Shown here: piece by piece, positions 53,547 through 61,991 of the stretch
Numbering within the stretch: the first letter of the stretch is position 1
How the letters are laid out: each line of letters begins with the position of its first letter
Assembly: GCF_030766825.1 (NCBI RefSeq)
Contig: NZ_JASFDV010000020.1
Span: forward strand, 1-64,000
Length of the DNA: 64,000 bases
Direction: 5' to 3'
DNA from: Nocardiopsis sp. CC223A
Lineage (GTDB): Bacteria; Actinomycetota; Actinomycetes; Streptosporangiales; Streptosporangiaceae
Program-made: the position numbers and the translations under genes
Notes under the pieces: model-generated
Seen by the model: the letters and a program-made list of their open reading frames with translations, nothing else
What the model was told of the DNA's origin: nothing
Database searches by the model: none

Positions 53547-54607
53547 CACACCGTCCCCGCCACCTCCTCCTGGCGGCCCCCGCACTGGCCGCCGTCCTGA
53601 TGACGGCCGCCTGCGGCGGGACCACCATCGACGACGCCCGGGACTCGGGCGGCAGCGGCCCCACCGGCACCGCGGACCCCGACGCGGAGATCCCCGAGGG
53701 CCTGAGGATCGACTTCCTGCCCAAGCAGCTGAACAACCCGTTCTTCGACATCGTCAACACCGGCGGCACCGAGGCCGTCGAGGAGCTCGGCGGCACCGCC
53801 ACCGAGCGCGGCGGCACCGAGGCCACCGCCGACTCCCAGGTGGAGTACATCAACGCGGCCAGCCAGGCGGGCAGCGACGTCATCGTCATCGCCGCCAACG
53901 ACCCCGACGCCGTCTGCCCCGCCCTCAACGAGGCCCGCGACAACGGCGCCGCCATCGTCGGCTACGACTCCGACGCCAACTGCACCGACGTGTTCGTCAA
54001 CCAGTCCACCACCGAGCTGATCGGCCGCACCCTGGTCGAGATGATCGCCGAGGACCTGGGCGGCGAGGGCACGTTCGCGGTCCTGTCGGCCACCCCCAAC
54101 GCCACCAACCAGAACGCCTGGATCGAGGCGATGGAGGAGGTCCTGGCCGAGGACGGGTACGCCGACCTGGAGATGGTCGACGTGGTCTACGGCAACGACG
54201 ACGACCTCCAGTCCTTCCAGGAGATGCAGGGCCTCATCCAGGCCCACCCCGACCTGGACGGCGTGGTGTCCCCGACCACCGTCGGCCTGGCCGCGGCCGC
54301 CCGCTACATCAGCGACTCCGAGTACCAGGGCGACTTCGCCGTCACCGGCCTGGGCACGCCCAACCAGATGAGCGAGTTCGTCCACGACGGCACGGTCGAC
54401 CGGTTCGCACTGTGGAACCCGCTCGACCTGGGGTACCTGGCCGGGTACACCGGCGCGGCGCTCAAGGCCGGGCAGATCACCGGTGCGGCGGGGGAGACCT
54501 TCACCGCCGGGCGGCTGGGCGAGTTCACCTTCGAGACCGACGGTGAGATCGTCCTGGGCCCGCCGCAGGTCTTCGACGCCGACAACGTCGACGACTTCGA
54601 CTTCTGA
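53543..54607 (+). CDS. rhaS: Rhamnose-binding lipoprotein
   Basis: 354 residues. Signal peptide with lipobox MTAAC; binding-protein body of the ribose/RhaS type: RIDFLPKQLNNPFFDIVNTG, VIVIAANDPDAVCPALNEAR, VGYDSDAN and TTVGLAAAARYISDSEY. Captures rhamnose outside the membrane. Starts by ATGA overlap, with GGAGAAAAG upstream. Confidence 0.94.
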   Translation: MTHRPRHLLLAAPALAAVLMTAACGGTTIDDARDSGGSGPTGTADPDAEIPEGLRIDFLPKQLNNPFFDIVNTGGTEAVEELGGTATERGGTEATADSQVEYINAASQAGSDVIVIAANDPDAVCPALNEARDNGAAIVGYDSDANCTDVFVNQSTTELIGRTLVEMIAEDLGGEGTFAVLSATPNATNQNAWIEAMEEVLAEDGYADLEMVDVVYGNDDDLQSFQEMQGLIQAHPDLDGVVSPTTVGLAAAARYISDSEYQGDFAVTGLGTPNQMSEFVHDGTVDRFALWNPLDLGYLAGYTGAALKAGQITGAAGETFTAGRLGEFTFETDGEIVLGPPQVFDADNVDDFDF

Positions 54608-54621
54608 CGGGGGGACCGACC

Positions 54622-54939
54622 GTGCAACGGATCTGCTTCGTCCTGAAGGTCCGCGAGGACCGGCTGGAGGAGTACGAGGAGCGGCACGCCGCAGTCTGGC
54701 CCGAGATGCGCGAGGCGCTGACCGCGGCCGGATGGGGGAACTACTCCCTGTTCTCCGCCGGGGACGGCACCGTCATCGGCTACCTGGAGACCGAGGACTT
54801 CGACCGGGCCCGCGAGCTGATGGCCCGCACCGAGGTCAACGCCCGCTGGCAGGCCGAGATGGCGCCGTTCTTCGAGGGGCTCCAGGCGGCCCCGGACGCG
54901 AGCATGGTGCCGTTGCGGGAGGTCTTCCACCTGCCCTGA
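54622..54939 (+). CDS. rhaM: L-rhamnose mutarotase
   Basis: 105 residues, the normal size for RhaM. ICFVLKVREDRLEEYEERHA with the catalytic His, VWPEMREALTAAGWGNYSLF, and the late FEGLQAAPDASMVPLREVFH. Converts alpha- and beta-L-rhamnose so that the isomerase gets its preferred anomer. Its presence is the best evidence that this operon is for rhamnose. It starts 14 bp after the binding-protein stop. Confidence 0.95.
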   Translation: MQRICFVLKVREDRLEEYEERHAAVWPEMREALTAAGWGNYSLFSAGDGTVIGYLETEDFDRARELMARTEVNARWQAEMAPFFEGLQAAPDASMVPLREVFHLP

Positions 54940-55194
54940 CCCGCGGGGGCGAGCGGCGCGGTGGCCACCGTTCACGGCCGCCGCGCTGCGGCGTGGCCGG
55001 ATGTGCGGTCCCGGCCCCGGGGTGCGGCTCTGTCCGGCCGGGACCGCCGACCTCCCAGGGGGCGCTGACCTGCGGGGGTGAGCGGCGCGGTGGCCACCGT
55101 TCACGGCCGCCGCGCTGCCGTGTCCCGGATGTGCGGTCCCGGCCCCGGAGTGCGGCCCTGCCCGGCCGGGGGCCGCCGCCACCCCGGGGGGCGC
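54937..55194. repeat. 129-bp tandem duplication after rhaM
   Basis: 54937-55065 and 55066-55194 are two head-to-tail copies of about 129 bp, very similar over GAGCGGCGCGGTGGCCACCG and TGCGGTCCCGGCCCCGG. Copy 1 begins with the rhaM stop codon. No gene is in it. The remainder to 55304 holds only the next promoter. Confidence 0.85.
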
Positions 55195-55304
55195 TCACCG
55201 GGCGGCGGGGTGTCGGGGACTCCCGCCCGGTCTGCGGTGCGCCAGAATGGGTGCGGCCTCGATCGAGTGTCCGCCACCATCCTCCGAACGATCCGGACGG
55301 TCCC

Positions 55305-55682
55305 ATGCACATCGTCACCGTCGTCCTCGCGGCCGTCGCCGCGCTGATCCACGTGTACATCTTCGTCCTGGAGTCGCTGCGGTGGACCGAGCCCGCCACC
55401 CGGCGGATCTTCGGCACCTCGGCCGAAACCGCCGAGACCACCCGCGAACTCGCCTACAACCAGGGCTTCTACAACCTCTTCCTGGCCGTGGTCACCGTCG
55501 TCGGCCTGGTGCTGTGGGGGCCGGTGCCGGCCGCCGGGATCGCCCTGATCCTGGCCGGGACCGGCTCCATGGCCGCCGCCGCGCTGGTCCTGGTCACCCG
55601 CGACTCCACCAAGATGCGGGCCGCCATGATCCAGGGCACCGCGCCCGCGCTGGCGGTGGTCTCGGCGCTGCTCACCCTCTGA
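55305..55682 (+). CDS. DUF1304 membrane protein
   Basis: 125 residues, four helices: IHVYIFVLESLRW at the start and TRELAYNQGFYNLFLAVVTV. The YNQG-x-YN motif is typical of DUF1304. Function unknown. It is convergent with the ligase gene. Confidence 0.9.
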   Translation: MHIVTVVLAAVAALIHVYIFVLESLRWTEPATRRIFGTSAETAETTRELAYNQGFYNLFLAVVTVVGLVLWGPVPAAGIALILAGTGSMAAAALVLVTRDSTKMRAAMIQGTAPALAVVSALLTL

Positions 55683-55762
55683 GGGGTCTTCTTCCGTATG
55701 CGGGCGGTGCCGCCCCCGGGGCGGCGGCGTGATCGGGCCCACGCGGATCCGTGTCGCGATAA

Positions 55763-55777
55763 TGAAAACGATTATCG
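55763..55777. promoter_or_regulatory. Zur/Fur-box-like palindrome
   Basis: TGAAAACGATTATCG, inside the longer inverted repeat CGATAAT-N7-ATTATCG (55757-55777). It matches 12 of 15 positions of the actinobacterial Zur consensus, counted by eye, but lies between two convergent gene ends rather than at a promoter. Confidence 0.45.
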
Positions 55778-55829
55778 TAATATGTGCTGATCAGGCGTGA
55801 CACGTGTACGCCGTGACTCCCGTGCCCCA

Positions 55830-57260
55830 TCAGGCGCCCAGGGAGCGCTTGAGGACCTTGCCCATGTCGTTGCGCGGCAGCGCCGCCACCAGGTGCAGGG
55901 CGCGCGGCCGCTTGTGCGGGGCCAACTGGGCGGCCACCAGGTCGGCCAGCTCCGCCAGCGAGGGCGCCTCGCCCCGGGGCACCACCCAGGCCACCACCCG
56001 CTCGCCCAGGTCCGGGTCCGGCTCCCCGGTCACCGCCGCCTCCGCGACCGCCGGATGCGCCAGCAGGACGTTCTCGATCTCCCCGGCGCCGATCTTGTAC
56101 CCGCCGCTCTTGATCAGGTCGGTGCTCTTGCGCCCCACCAGCCGCACCGAGCCGTCCGCCGCGCGCACCGCCATGTCGCCGGTGCGGAACCAGCCGTCGG
56201 CGGTCATCGCCTCGGCCGTCGCCTCCGGCCGGTTCAGGTAGCCGGTGAACAGGTTCGGCCCGCGCACCTGCACCTCGCCCACCGCCTCCGGGTCGCCCGG
56301 CGGCAGCGGCGTCCCGTCCTCCTCGACCAGCCGCAGGTCCACCCCGGCCAGCGGGGTGCCCACCCCGCCCGGCGCGGAGCCGTCCCCGGGCCGGACCGAC
56401 GTGTTCATCAGCGTCTCCGACATCCCGTACCGCTCGACCACCCGGTGCCCGGTGGCCGCCGTCAGCCGCTCGTGGTCGGGCAGCGGCAGCGCCGCCGAAC
56501 CCGACACCAGCAGGCGCGCCCCCGCCAGGGCCCCGGCCAGCTCCGGGTCCTGACCCACGGCCAGCGCCAGCCGGTGGTACATCGTCGGCACCCCGAACAG
56601 CAGGGTCCCGCCGCCGCGCAGGGCCGCCGCCACCGCCGAGGGCTCGAACCGTCCCGTGTGGTGCAGGGTCCCGCCCCGGCGCAGCGGTCCGAGCACCCCC
56701 AGCACCAGGCCGTGCACGTGGAACAGCGGCAGGGCGTGGACCAGCACGTCCTCGTCCGTCCACGACCACGCCAGGGCGAGCGCGTCCAGGGTCGCGGCCA
56801 CCGCCCGGCGCGGCAGCAGCACGCCCTTGGGCGGGCCGGTGGTCCCGGAGGTGTAGACGATCAGCGCCGTCGACTCCCCGTCGGCCTCCCGGCGCGGCGG
56901 CGCGGCCTCCGGTGCGGGGGAGGCGTCCACGTCGACCCGGCGCAGCCCGCGCACCGCCTCGGGCAGTTCGGCCCCCGGCGGGGCCAGTAGCAGGTCCGGG
57001 GCGCTGTCGCCGACGATGTGCGCCAGCTCCCGGGCCCCCGACCCGGGGTTCAGCGGCACCGCCGCCGCCCCGGCCAGGACGGCCGCCACCACGGCCACGC
57101 ACGTCTCCAGGGCCGGTGGCGCCCACACGGCGACCCGCCCGCCCGCGGGCAGGTCGGCGGCCAGCCGGGAGGCGGCCGACGCCAGTCCGCGGTAGGTGAG
57201 GGAGCGGTCGCCGAAGACCAGGGCGGTCCGGTCGACGGGGTCGACGACGAGCGGGAGCAC
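55830..57260 (-). CDS. matB: Malonyl-CoA synthetase-like acyl-CoA ligase
   Basis: 476 residues of the AMP-forming ligase family. ATP motif YTSGTTGPPKG, then YGMSETLMNTS, GWFRTGDMAV and the hinge/catalytic RKSTDLIKSGGYKIGAGEIE with ALPRNDMGKVLK near the end. The KSGGYKIGAGEIE form is characteristic of MatB-type enzymes that make malonyl- or methylmalonyl-CoA. The substrate is inferred. Alone in the region; no carboxylase or malonate transporter adjacent. Confidence 0.85.
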   Translation of the reverse strand: MLPLVVDPVDRTALVFGDRSLTYRGLASAASRLAADLPAGGRVAVWAPPALETCVAVVAAVLAGAAAVPLNPGSGARELAHIVGDSAPDLLLAPPGAELPEAVRGLRRVDVDASPAPEAAPPRREADGESTALIVYTSGTTGPPKGVLLPRRAVAATLDALALAWSWTDEDVLVHALPLFHVHGLVLGVLGPLRRGGTLHHTGRFEPSAVAAALRGGGTLLFGVPTMYHRLALAVGQDPELAGALAGARLLVSGSAALPLPDHERLTAATGHRVVERYGMSETLMNTSVRPGDGSAPGGVGTPLAGVDLRLVEEDGTPLPPGDPEAVGEVQVRGPNLFTGYLNRPEATAEAMTADGWFRTGDMAVRAADGSVRLVGRKSTDLIKSGGYKIGAGEIENVLLAHPAVAEAAVTGEPDPDLGERVVAWVVPRGEAPSLAELADLVAAQLAPHKRPRALHLVAALPRNDMGKVLKRSLGA

Positions 57261-57404
57261 GGCGGGTTCCTTCCCGGGGACGACAGGGATCGCCCCATCT
57301 CTATCGCACCCGGGGCACCCCGGCCCCCGCGCCCCGGTCCCGGAGGCCGCCCGCGCGGCCGTGGACGGCGGTACCGGGCGGGCGCCCCGGCGGGCGGCGC
57401 CCCC

Positions 57405-58082
57405 TCACAGGGATCGACCGGTCAGCCGGCGTCCGGTGACCTCTGCGGCGGCGACCCGCACGTGCACGGAGCCGTTCCGGTCGGCCCAGCTCGCCAACGG
57501 CGCCCCGGCCCGCAGCACGGCCTCCTCGTCCGGGTCGCGCACCACCCGTCCGATCCCGGTCACCAGGACGCTCCACCCCTCGCTCAGGACCTCGTCGATC
57601 CGGTCGACCTGGAAGGAGACCGGCCCCTGGGCGTGGGTCGCGATCACCCCGTCCGGGGAGGTGCGCACCAGTACTCCGCCACCGTCCCACACGTAGTTGA
57701 CGGGCAGCACGGTGGGCGCCGCCCCGGACCCGGGGCAGAAGGCGATCCGGCCCACTCCGCCCGGGGTGATCAGGTCCTCGCACTCGGTCCGGGAGAGCGC
57801 CCGCAGGTCGTGGTGCGGGAAGGCGGTGGCCGCCGTGCCCGGCGGCATCCCCGAGGCCGAGCCCAGCAGCTCGTCGGGGGAGGTCCGCAGGGCCATCGCC
57901 AACCGGTAGAGCGCCGAGCGCGTCAGCACCGGCGGGTGCTCTTCGAGGTAGCCCACGTACCCGGGGTCCATCCCGGCGCGCAGGGCCACGTCCTCGCGGG
58001 TCAGTCCCAGCTTCGTCCTGCGGTGCACGACCCGGCGGCAGAAGTCCCCGCCGGGTGCCGCGGACGTGTGCGTCTCCGACAT
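57405..58082 (-). CDS. XRE HTH fused to pyridoxamine-phosphate-oxidase-like flavin domain
   Basis: 225 residues. The N-terminal HTH (about 15-75) is VVHRRTKLGLTREDVALRAG and PGYVGYLEEHPPVLTRSALY. The C-terminal half (about 90-220) is a split-barrel FMN-binding domain: LSRTECEDLITPGGVGRIAF, PVLPVNY-like and VSFQVDRIDEVLSEGWSVLV. Such fusions are common in actinomycetes; probably a flavin- or redox-responsive regulator. GGAGGGGAG precedes the ATG. Confidence 0.9.
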   Translation of the reverse strand: MSETHTSAAPGGDFCRRVVHRRTKLGLTREDVALRAGMDPGYVGYLEEHPPVLTRSALYRLAMALRTSPDELLGSASGMPPGTAATAFPHHDLRALSRTECEDLITPGGVGRIAFCPGSGAAPTVLPVNYVWDGGGVLVRTSPDGVIATHAQGPVSFQVDRIDEVLSEGWSVLVTGIGRVVRDPDEEAVLRAGAPLASWADRNGSVHVRVAAAEVTGRRLTGRSL

Positions 58083-58363
58083 CTCCCCTCCGAACCCGGC
58101 TCTGCGGCCGTCGTGTTCGTCCCCCTGGAGCTTCCAGTGTCCCTGTGGGCAGGGGGCGTTGACCAGGGGCTTTCGGTCCCCGTCCGCGGTGATCGGCCCC
58201 CGGCCGGGCGCAGGCGCGGCGTCCGGGGGGCGGTGGCGGGCCCGACCCCGCCACCGCCCCGGCCGCGGACCGGTCGGCGCCCCCGCGATCGACCGGTCCG
58301 GCGGAGTCCGCCCCGCGCCCGGGTGCCGTCCTGCCCGGGTGCGGGGCGGGGCCGGTGACCGGT
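58083..58363. other. GC-rich intergenic region
   Basis: 280 bp upstream of the flavin-domain regulator and downstream of the orphan operon. No gene or clear hairpin terminator beyond generic GC-rich repeats. Confidence 0.4.
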
Positions 58364-58795
58364 TCAGAGGCGGCGGTAGGCGGCCAGCCTCCGCTCGAAG
58401 CACGGGTCCACCGGGTGGGCGGCCCCCCTGCCCCGGTCCTCCAGTACCAGCAGCAGGCGCGGGTCGGGTGAGAGCAGGGCGCACACCGCCGCCGCCATCA
58501 GATCCGGGTCCAGCAGGGCCTCCGCCCCCGGCACCAGCGGCACCCGGGCCCCGTCGCGGCGGTGGGACCAGCCGCGCAGTTCGTTCCAGTACAGCGTGGT
58601 GTCCTGTCCGAACCGCAGCCGGGCGCCCCGCACGTCCCGGTGCTGGAGATGGCACACGGGCAGGTGCACCCGGGGCGGGTCGCTCAGCTCCTTGCGCAGC
58701 CGGTCCGCGCAGGCGTGCACGTAGGCGTGGTGGTTGATCGGCCACGGCACCGTGTTGGCGTCCGGGTAGTGCAGCCCGGAGGACATGATGGCCAT
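58364..58795 (-). CDS. Hypothetical protein, 143 residues
   Basis: Reads SSGLHYPDANTVPWPINHHA, then HLPVCHLQHRDVRGARLRFG and LYWNELRGWSHRRDGARVPL. I do not recognise it with certainty; the Trp/Arg cluster resembles small DUF6292-type actinobacterial proteins (weak). ATG chosen at 58795, 7 bp after the preceding gene. Third gene of the operon that begins with the excisionase-like protein. Confidence 0.65.
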   Translation of the reverse strand: MAIMSSGLHYPDANTVPWPINHHAYVHACADRLRKELSDPPRVHLPVCHLQHRDVRGARLRFGQDTTLYWNELRGWSHRRDGARVPLVPGAEALLDPDLMAAAVCALLSPDPRLLLVLEDRGRGAAHPVDPCFERRLAAYRRL

Positions 58796-58802
58796 GGCGC
58801 CC

Positions 58803-59432
58803 TCACCCGCAGGCCAGGACGGTGAACAGCACGGTGACGGGCAGGCCCGCGTAGATGCCGCGCAGCACGGTGACGTGTTCGCGGCCCTGGATCCGGTGCG
58901 TCTCGCGCACCCCGGCCAACAGCATCCGCCAGCGGGCGGGCACCGCACCGGTGACGGGGTCGGGGGAGGGGACGTACAGGGGCCCGGGGGCCGGGCCCTC
59001 CCCGTCGTCCTGTGCACCGTCGGCCGCGCCCCCGCCGGAGTCGGTGGCCCCCGCGGGCGCGGGCGCGGACGCCGGATCCGTGACCGGGGCGGGGTGCTCG
59101 GCGCCGCCGGGGGCCAGGACCGCGTAGTGGACGATCATCCGCCCGTCGACGTCGGTGACGCAGGTGGTCAGCCCGGGCCACAGGGACGGCTCGCGCTCCA
59201 GCAGGGCGGCGATGTGCCGTGCGGTGACGATGACCTTGCGGGGCCCGCTCACCGACAGGGGTTCGGCGGGCGGCCGGGCCGGCGGCGCCGGGGGCGGTAC
59301 GGGGACCCGGGGCCGGGCGGGGGCGGCGGTGCGCGCGGGCGCGGCGAGCGGATCGGAGGACGGTCCCTGCGGTGGCGGGGCCGCGGGGCGGGGGTCGGAA
59401 GAACGATCGGAAGTGATCCGGAGGGTGTTCAT
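58803..59432 (-). CDS. Hypothetical protein with Pro/Ala-rich regions
   Basis: 209 residues. Two low-complexity Pro/Ala stretches (about 12-55 and 108-150) flank a small domain (KVIVTARHIAALLEREPSLW, then GRMIVHYAVLAPGG), and a final segment RMLLAGVRETHRIQGREHVT. No signal peptide; the last 18 residues are hydrophobic. Unknown function. ATGA overlap with the excisionase-like gene. Confidence 0.65.
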   Translation of the reverse strand: MNTLRITSDRSSDPRPAAPPPQGPSSDPLAAPARTAAPARPRVPVPPPAPPARPPAEPLSVSGPRKVIVTARHIAALLEREPSLWPGLTTCVTDVDGRMIVHYAVLAPGGAEHPAPVTDPASAPAPAGATDSGGGAADGAQDDGEGPAPGPLYVPSPDPVTGAVPARWRMLLAGVRETHRIQGREHVTVLRGIYAGLPVTVLFTVLACG

Positions 59433-59701
59433 TCGAATCCTCTTTTCGGGGGTCCGGGACGATCCGGTGGCGGTTCCGGTATTCCTGATTCTCTACGTGC
59501 TTTCTCCACGTATCGATTGAGTGATTCACAGGTGATCCGACGGATCCACTTCTTCGGCCCGACCTTCACCGATTCCAGCTCCCGTGCGTAGCAGAGTTCG
59601 TAGACGACCCTTTCCGAAAGGTCCAGGATTTCTGCCGCCTTGCGTACGCTGACCAGGAGTTTGGGGATCTCGATCACATGGGTTTCCCGGTGCTCGATCA
59701 T
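59429..59701 (-). CDS. Excisionase-like DNA-binding protein
   Basis: 90 residues. LVSVRKAAEILDLSERVVYE, then CYARELESVKVGPKKWIRRI and LNRYVEKARRESG form the winged helix of phage/ICE excisionases and their regulatory relatives. First gene of a three-gene operon. The codon use is less GC-rich, and the upstream region is AT-richer than its surroundings, suggesting transfer. Confidence 0.85.
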   Translation of the reverse strand: MIEHRETHVIEIPKLLVSVRKAAEILDLSERVVYELCYARELESVKVGPKKWIRRITCESLNRYVEKARRESGIPEPPPDRPGPPKRGFE

Positions 59702-60080
59702 GGGGGTGAATGTAGCAACGCGGGGGAGCGGGGGACAAGGTCGAACTCTGGGGCGTTTGTTCCCTATGTTCTTTTTCGGGACCTTGTTCTCGATCGCGGA
59801 AAAAGAATGCGGCAGTGCAGGGGCCTGTGAGCCCCTGTCGGCTTCACGGGGTAAAGTTACGGGAAAGGGACGTTCGATCTTGCTTTGCCGTGCGCTTTTC
59901 GCCGCCCCGGTCCGCAGTGGAGGCGCCCTGCCGCGCTCCTTCGGGACGCGCGGTGGAGAGCGGGCGGACGGCGCCCGGCCATCGGATCAGGCCGTGGGGG
60001 ATCCGCCTGCGGGGGTCCCCCGCACCCGCGTCGGCGCACAGGCCCCCGCCGCGGACCCGTCCGGTACGCCGCCCGCCGCG
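59702..60080. other. Promoter-side intergenic region with long inverted repeat
   Basis: No gene. TTCTTTTTC (59769-59777) and GAAAAAGAA (59799-59807) form a 9-bp perfect inverted repeat with 21-nt spacing, upstream of the excisionase-like operon, in AT-richer sequence suited to a promoter or operator. Confidence 0.5.
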
Positions 60081-60205
60081 GATGGTGTCCCACCGGGTGG
60101 TGTGACCTCGTTCGGCTCCAGAGCCCCAGAGGTGACGGCGCGCTGGTCGGCGATGCGTTCTTGTTGGAACAGCCGGTGTTCTCACACCACTCCACGGGGC
60201 ATGAC
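60081..60205 (-). repeat. 125-bp MITE-like element, copy 2
   Basis: Reverse complement of 23991-24115 with 16 differences in 125 and no gaps. The inverted-repeat arms are at 60182-60192 and 60095-60105 with one mismatch. It lies downstream of the minus-strand SDR gene, the same gene-relative orientation as copy 1. Confidence 0.7.
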
Positions 60206-60396
60206 CCCGCCGCGCACCACGGCCGCCGCCTCCGCGGACCGCCCCGCGGCGTTCCTGACGCCCGCCCCCGCCGCAGGGCCGGGGGCGGGCGTCCTCGCCG
60301 CGCACGTGGGGCCGGATCTCCGTCGCGGGGGCCTTCCGGGACCGGCTCCGGGCGAGGGGGCGCCGGAGCCCCGGCCGGGGCTCCGGCGGAGGCGGG

Positions 60397-61158
60397 TCAG
60401 ACGGCGGACCAGCCGTTGTCGACCGGCAGGACCGCCCCGTTGACGTTGCTCGCGGCGTCCGAGGCCAGGAACACGATCGCGGCGGCCAGCTCCTCGGCGG
60501 CGGCGATCCGGCCGATGTTGTTCGCGTACCGGCCCAGGGCGGTCGGCCCGTCCACGCTGTTCGGGGTGCCGACGGAGATGTTGGTGGCGGTACCGCCCGG
60601 GGCCACCGCGTTCACCCGGATGCCGTGGTCGCGGTACATGACGGCGGTCGACTTCACCAGCCCCACCACCCCGTGCTTGGAGACGGTGTACGCGGTCCCC
60701 GACGCGCCGCCGCGCAGGGACGCCTCCGAGGCGGTGAACACGATCGACCCCGACCCCTGCTCCTTCATGACCGGCAGGACCGCGCGGGTGAGCAGGAACG
60801 GGGCGGTGAGGTTGACCCGGATCAGCCGCTCCCACATCTGGTCGCCGACGTCGGCGGTCGCGGACATGTCGTCCATGATCCCCGCGTTGTTGACCAGCAC
60901 GTCGACGCCGCCCAGCTCTTCTGCGGCGGTGCGGACCACCTCGGCGACGACCTCCGGCGCGCTCAGGTCGCCCACGACGGCCTGCGCCGCGACCCCCGCG
61001 GCCCGTGCCTCCTCGGCGGCGGACCGGGCGTTGTCCCCGTCGATGTCCGCCACCAGGACCGACGCGCCCTCGGCGGCGAAGGCCAGGACCGCGGCGCGGC
61101 CGATGCCCGAGCCGCCCCCGGTGACGATGACCTTCCTGTCCTTGAGACCCGTCTCCAT
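60397..61158 (-). CDS. Short-chain dehydrogenase/reductase
   Basis: 253 residues, classical SDR: VTGGGSGIG, VADIDGD for NAD preference, NNAG, SEAS and YTVSK. Substrate unknown. Divergent from a TetR gene across a region with two inverted-repeat operators, so it is likely that regulator's target. Confidence 0.92.
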   Translation of the reverse strand: METGLKDRKVIVTGGGSGIGRAAVLAFAAEGASVLVADIDGDNARSAAEEARAAGVAAQAVVGDLSAPEVVAEVVRTAAEELGGVDVLVNNAGIMDDMSATADVGDQMWERLIRVNLTAPFLLTRAVLPVMKEQGSGSIVFTASEASLRGGASGTAYTVSKHGVVGLVKSTAVMYRDHGIRVNAVAPGGTATNISVGTPNSVDGPTALGRYANNIGRIAAAEELAAAIVFLASDAASNVNGAVLPVDNGWSAV

Positions 61159-61220
61159 CGCTGCCCCCTCGTTGTGTCCGGCCGCGGCCGCTCCGGCCGC
61201 ACCGGCATCCTACGTCTTTT

Positions 61221-61253
61221 TGTCGCTGAGTGACATTTTGTCCGTTGGTGACA
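61221..61253. promoter_or_regulatory. Paired TetR-type operators
   Basis: TGTCGCTGAGTGACA (61221-61235) and TGTCCGTTGGTGACA (61239-61253), both with TGTC/GACA arms, centres 18 bp apart, between the divergent SDR and TetR genes. Confidence 0.65.
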
Positions 61254-61301
61254 TCGCTGGCTAGACTGGACCGGACGGCGGCGAGGGGAAGGGCGGAGAC
61301 G

Positions 61302-61928
61302 ATGGGAACGGTGGCGAAGGGCAGGCCGCCCATGACCGAGCGGCGCAAGCGGATCGTTCGGCTCCAGATCGCCCGCGCGGCCATGGACCTGTTCGCCGAG
61401 AAGGGCGTGGCGGGGACCACCGGCGACGACATCGCACGCGCCATCGGCATCTCCACGCGCACGCTGTGGCGCTACTTCCCCACCAAGGAGGGCTGCGTCC
61501 GGCCGCTGCTCACCACCGGTCTGGAGGTGATGGCCGCCCACCTGCGCGGCTGGCCCGCCGACCTGTCGCTGGTGGACCACCTCGACCGGACCGGTGCGTT
61601 CACCGAGGGCGGGGAGGCGGTGGAGGAGCCGGTGGCCGCACTGATCCGCATGACACGGCACGAGCCCGGGCTCATGGCCGTCTGGCTGGACGTGCACCGG
61701 GCCGCCGAGGACGTGTTCGCGCAGATCCTCGCCGACCGCCTCGCCGCCGACCCCGGTGACTTCTCCGTGCGGGTCCGGTCCGCGGCGCTGAACGCGGCCC
61801 TGCGCTCGGCGGCCGAGCGGCAGGCCCTGCACGGCGGCGAGCCCGCCGGGACGGGCGCCCTGCTGCGGGTGGCGCTGGTCGCCCTGACGGACGGGTTCGG
61901 TCCGGCCCCGGCCGGGGAACGGCCCTGA
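61302..61928 (+). CDS. TetR-family regulator
   Basis: 208 residues. HTH: AMDLFAEKGVAGTTGDDIAR then AIGISTRTLWRYFPTKEGCV. ATG 61302 has GGCGGAG upstream. Probably represses itself and the divergent SDR through the two sites between them. Confidence 0.9.
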   Translation: MGTVAKGRPPMTERRKRIVRLQIARAAMDLFAEKGVAGTTGDDIARAIGISTRTLWRYFPTKEGCVRPLLTTGLEVMAAHLRGWPADLSLVDHLDRTGAFTEGGEAVEEPVAALIRMTRHEPGLMAVWLDVHRAAEDVFAQILADRLAADPGDFSVRVRSAALNAALRSAAERQALHGGEPAGTGALLRVALVALTDGFGPAPAGERP

Positions 61929-61991
61929 ACGGTACACCGAACAGGCGTTTCCCGGGTCTTATCGGTACCGGACCGCGGGTACCGTGACCGG

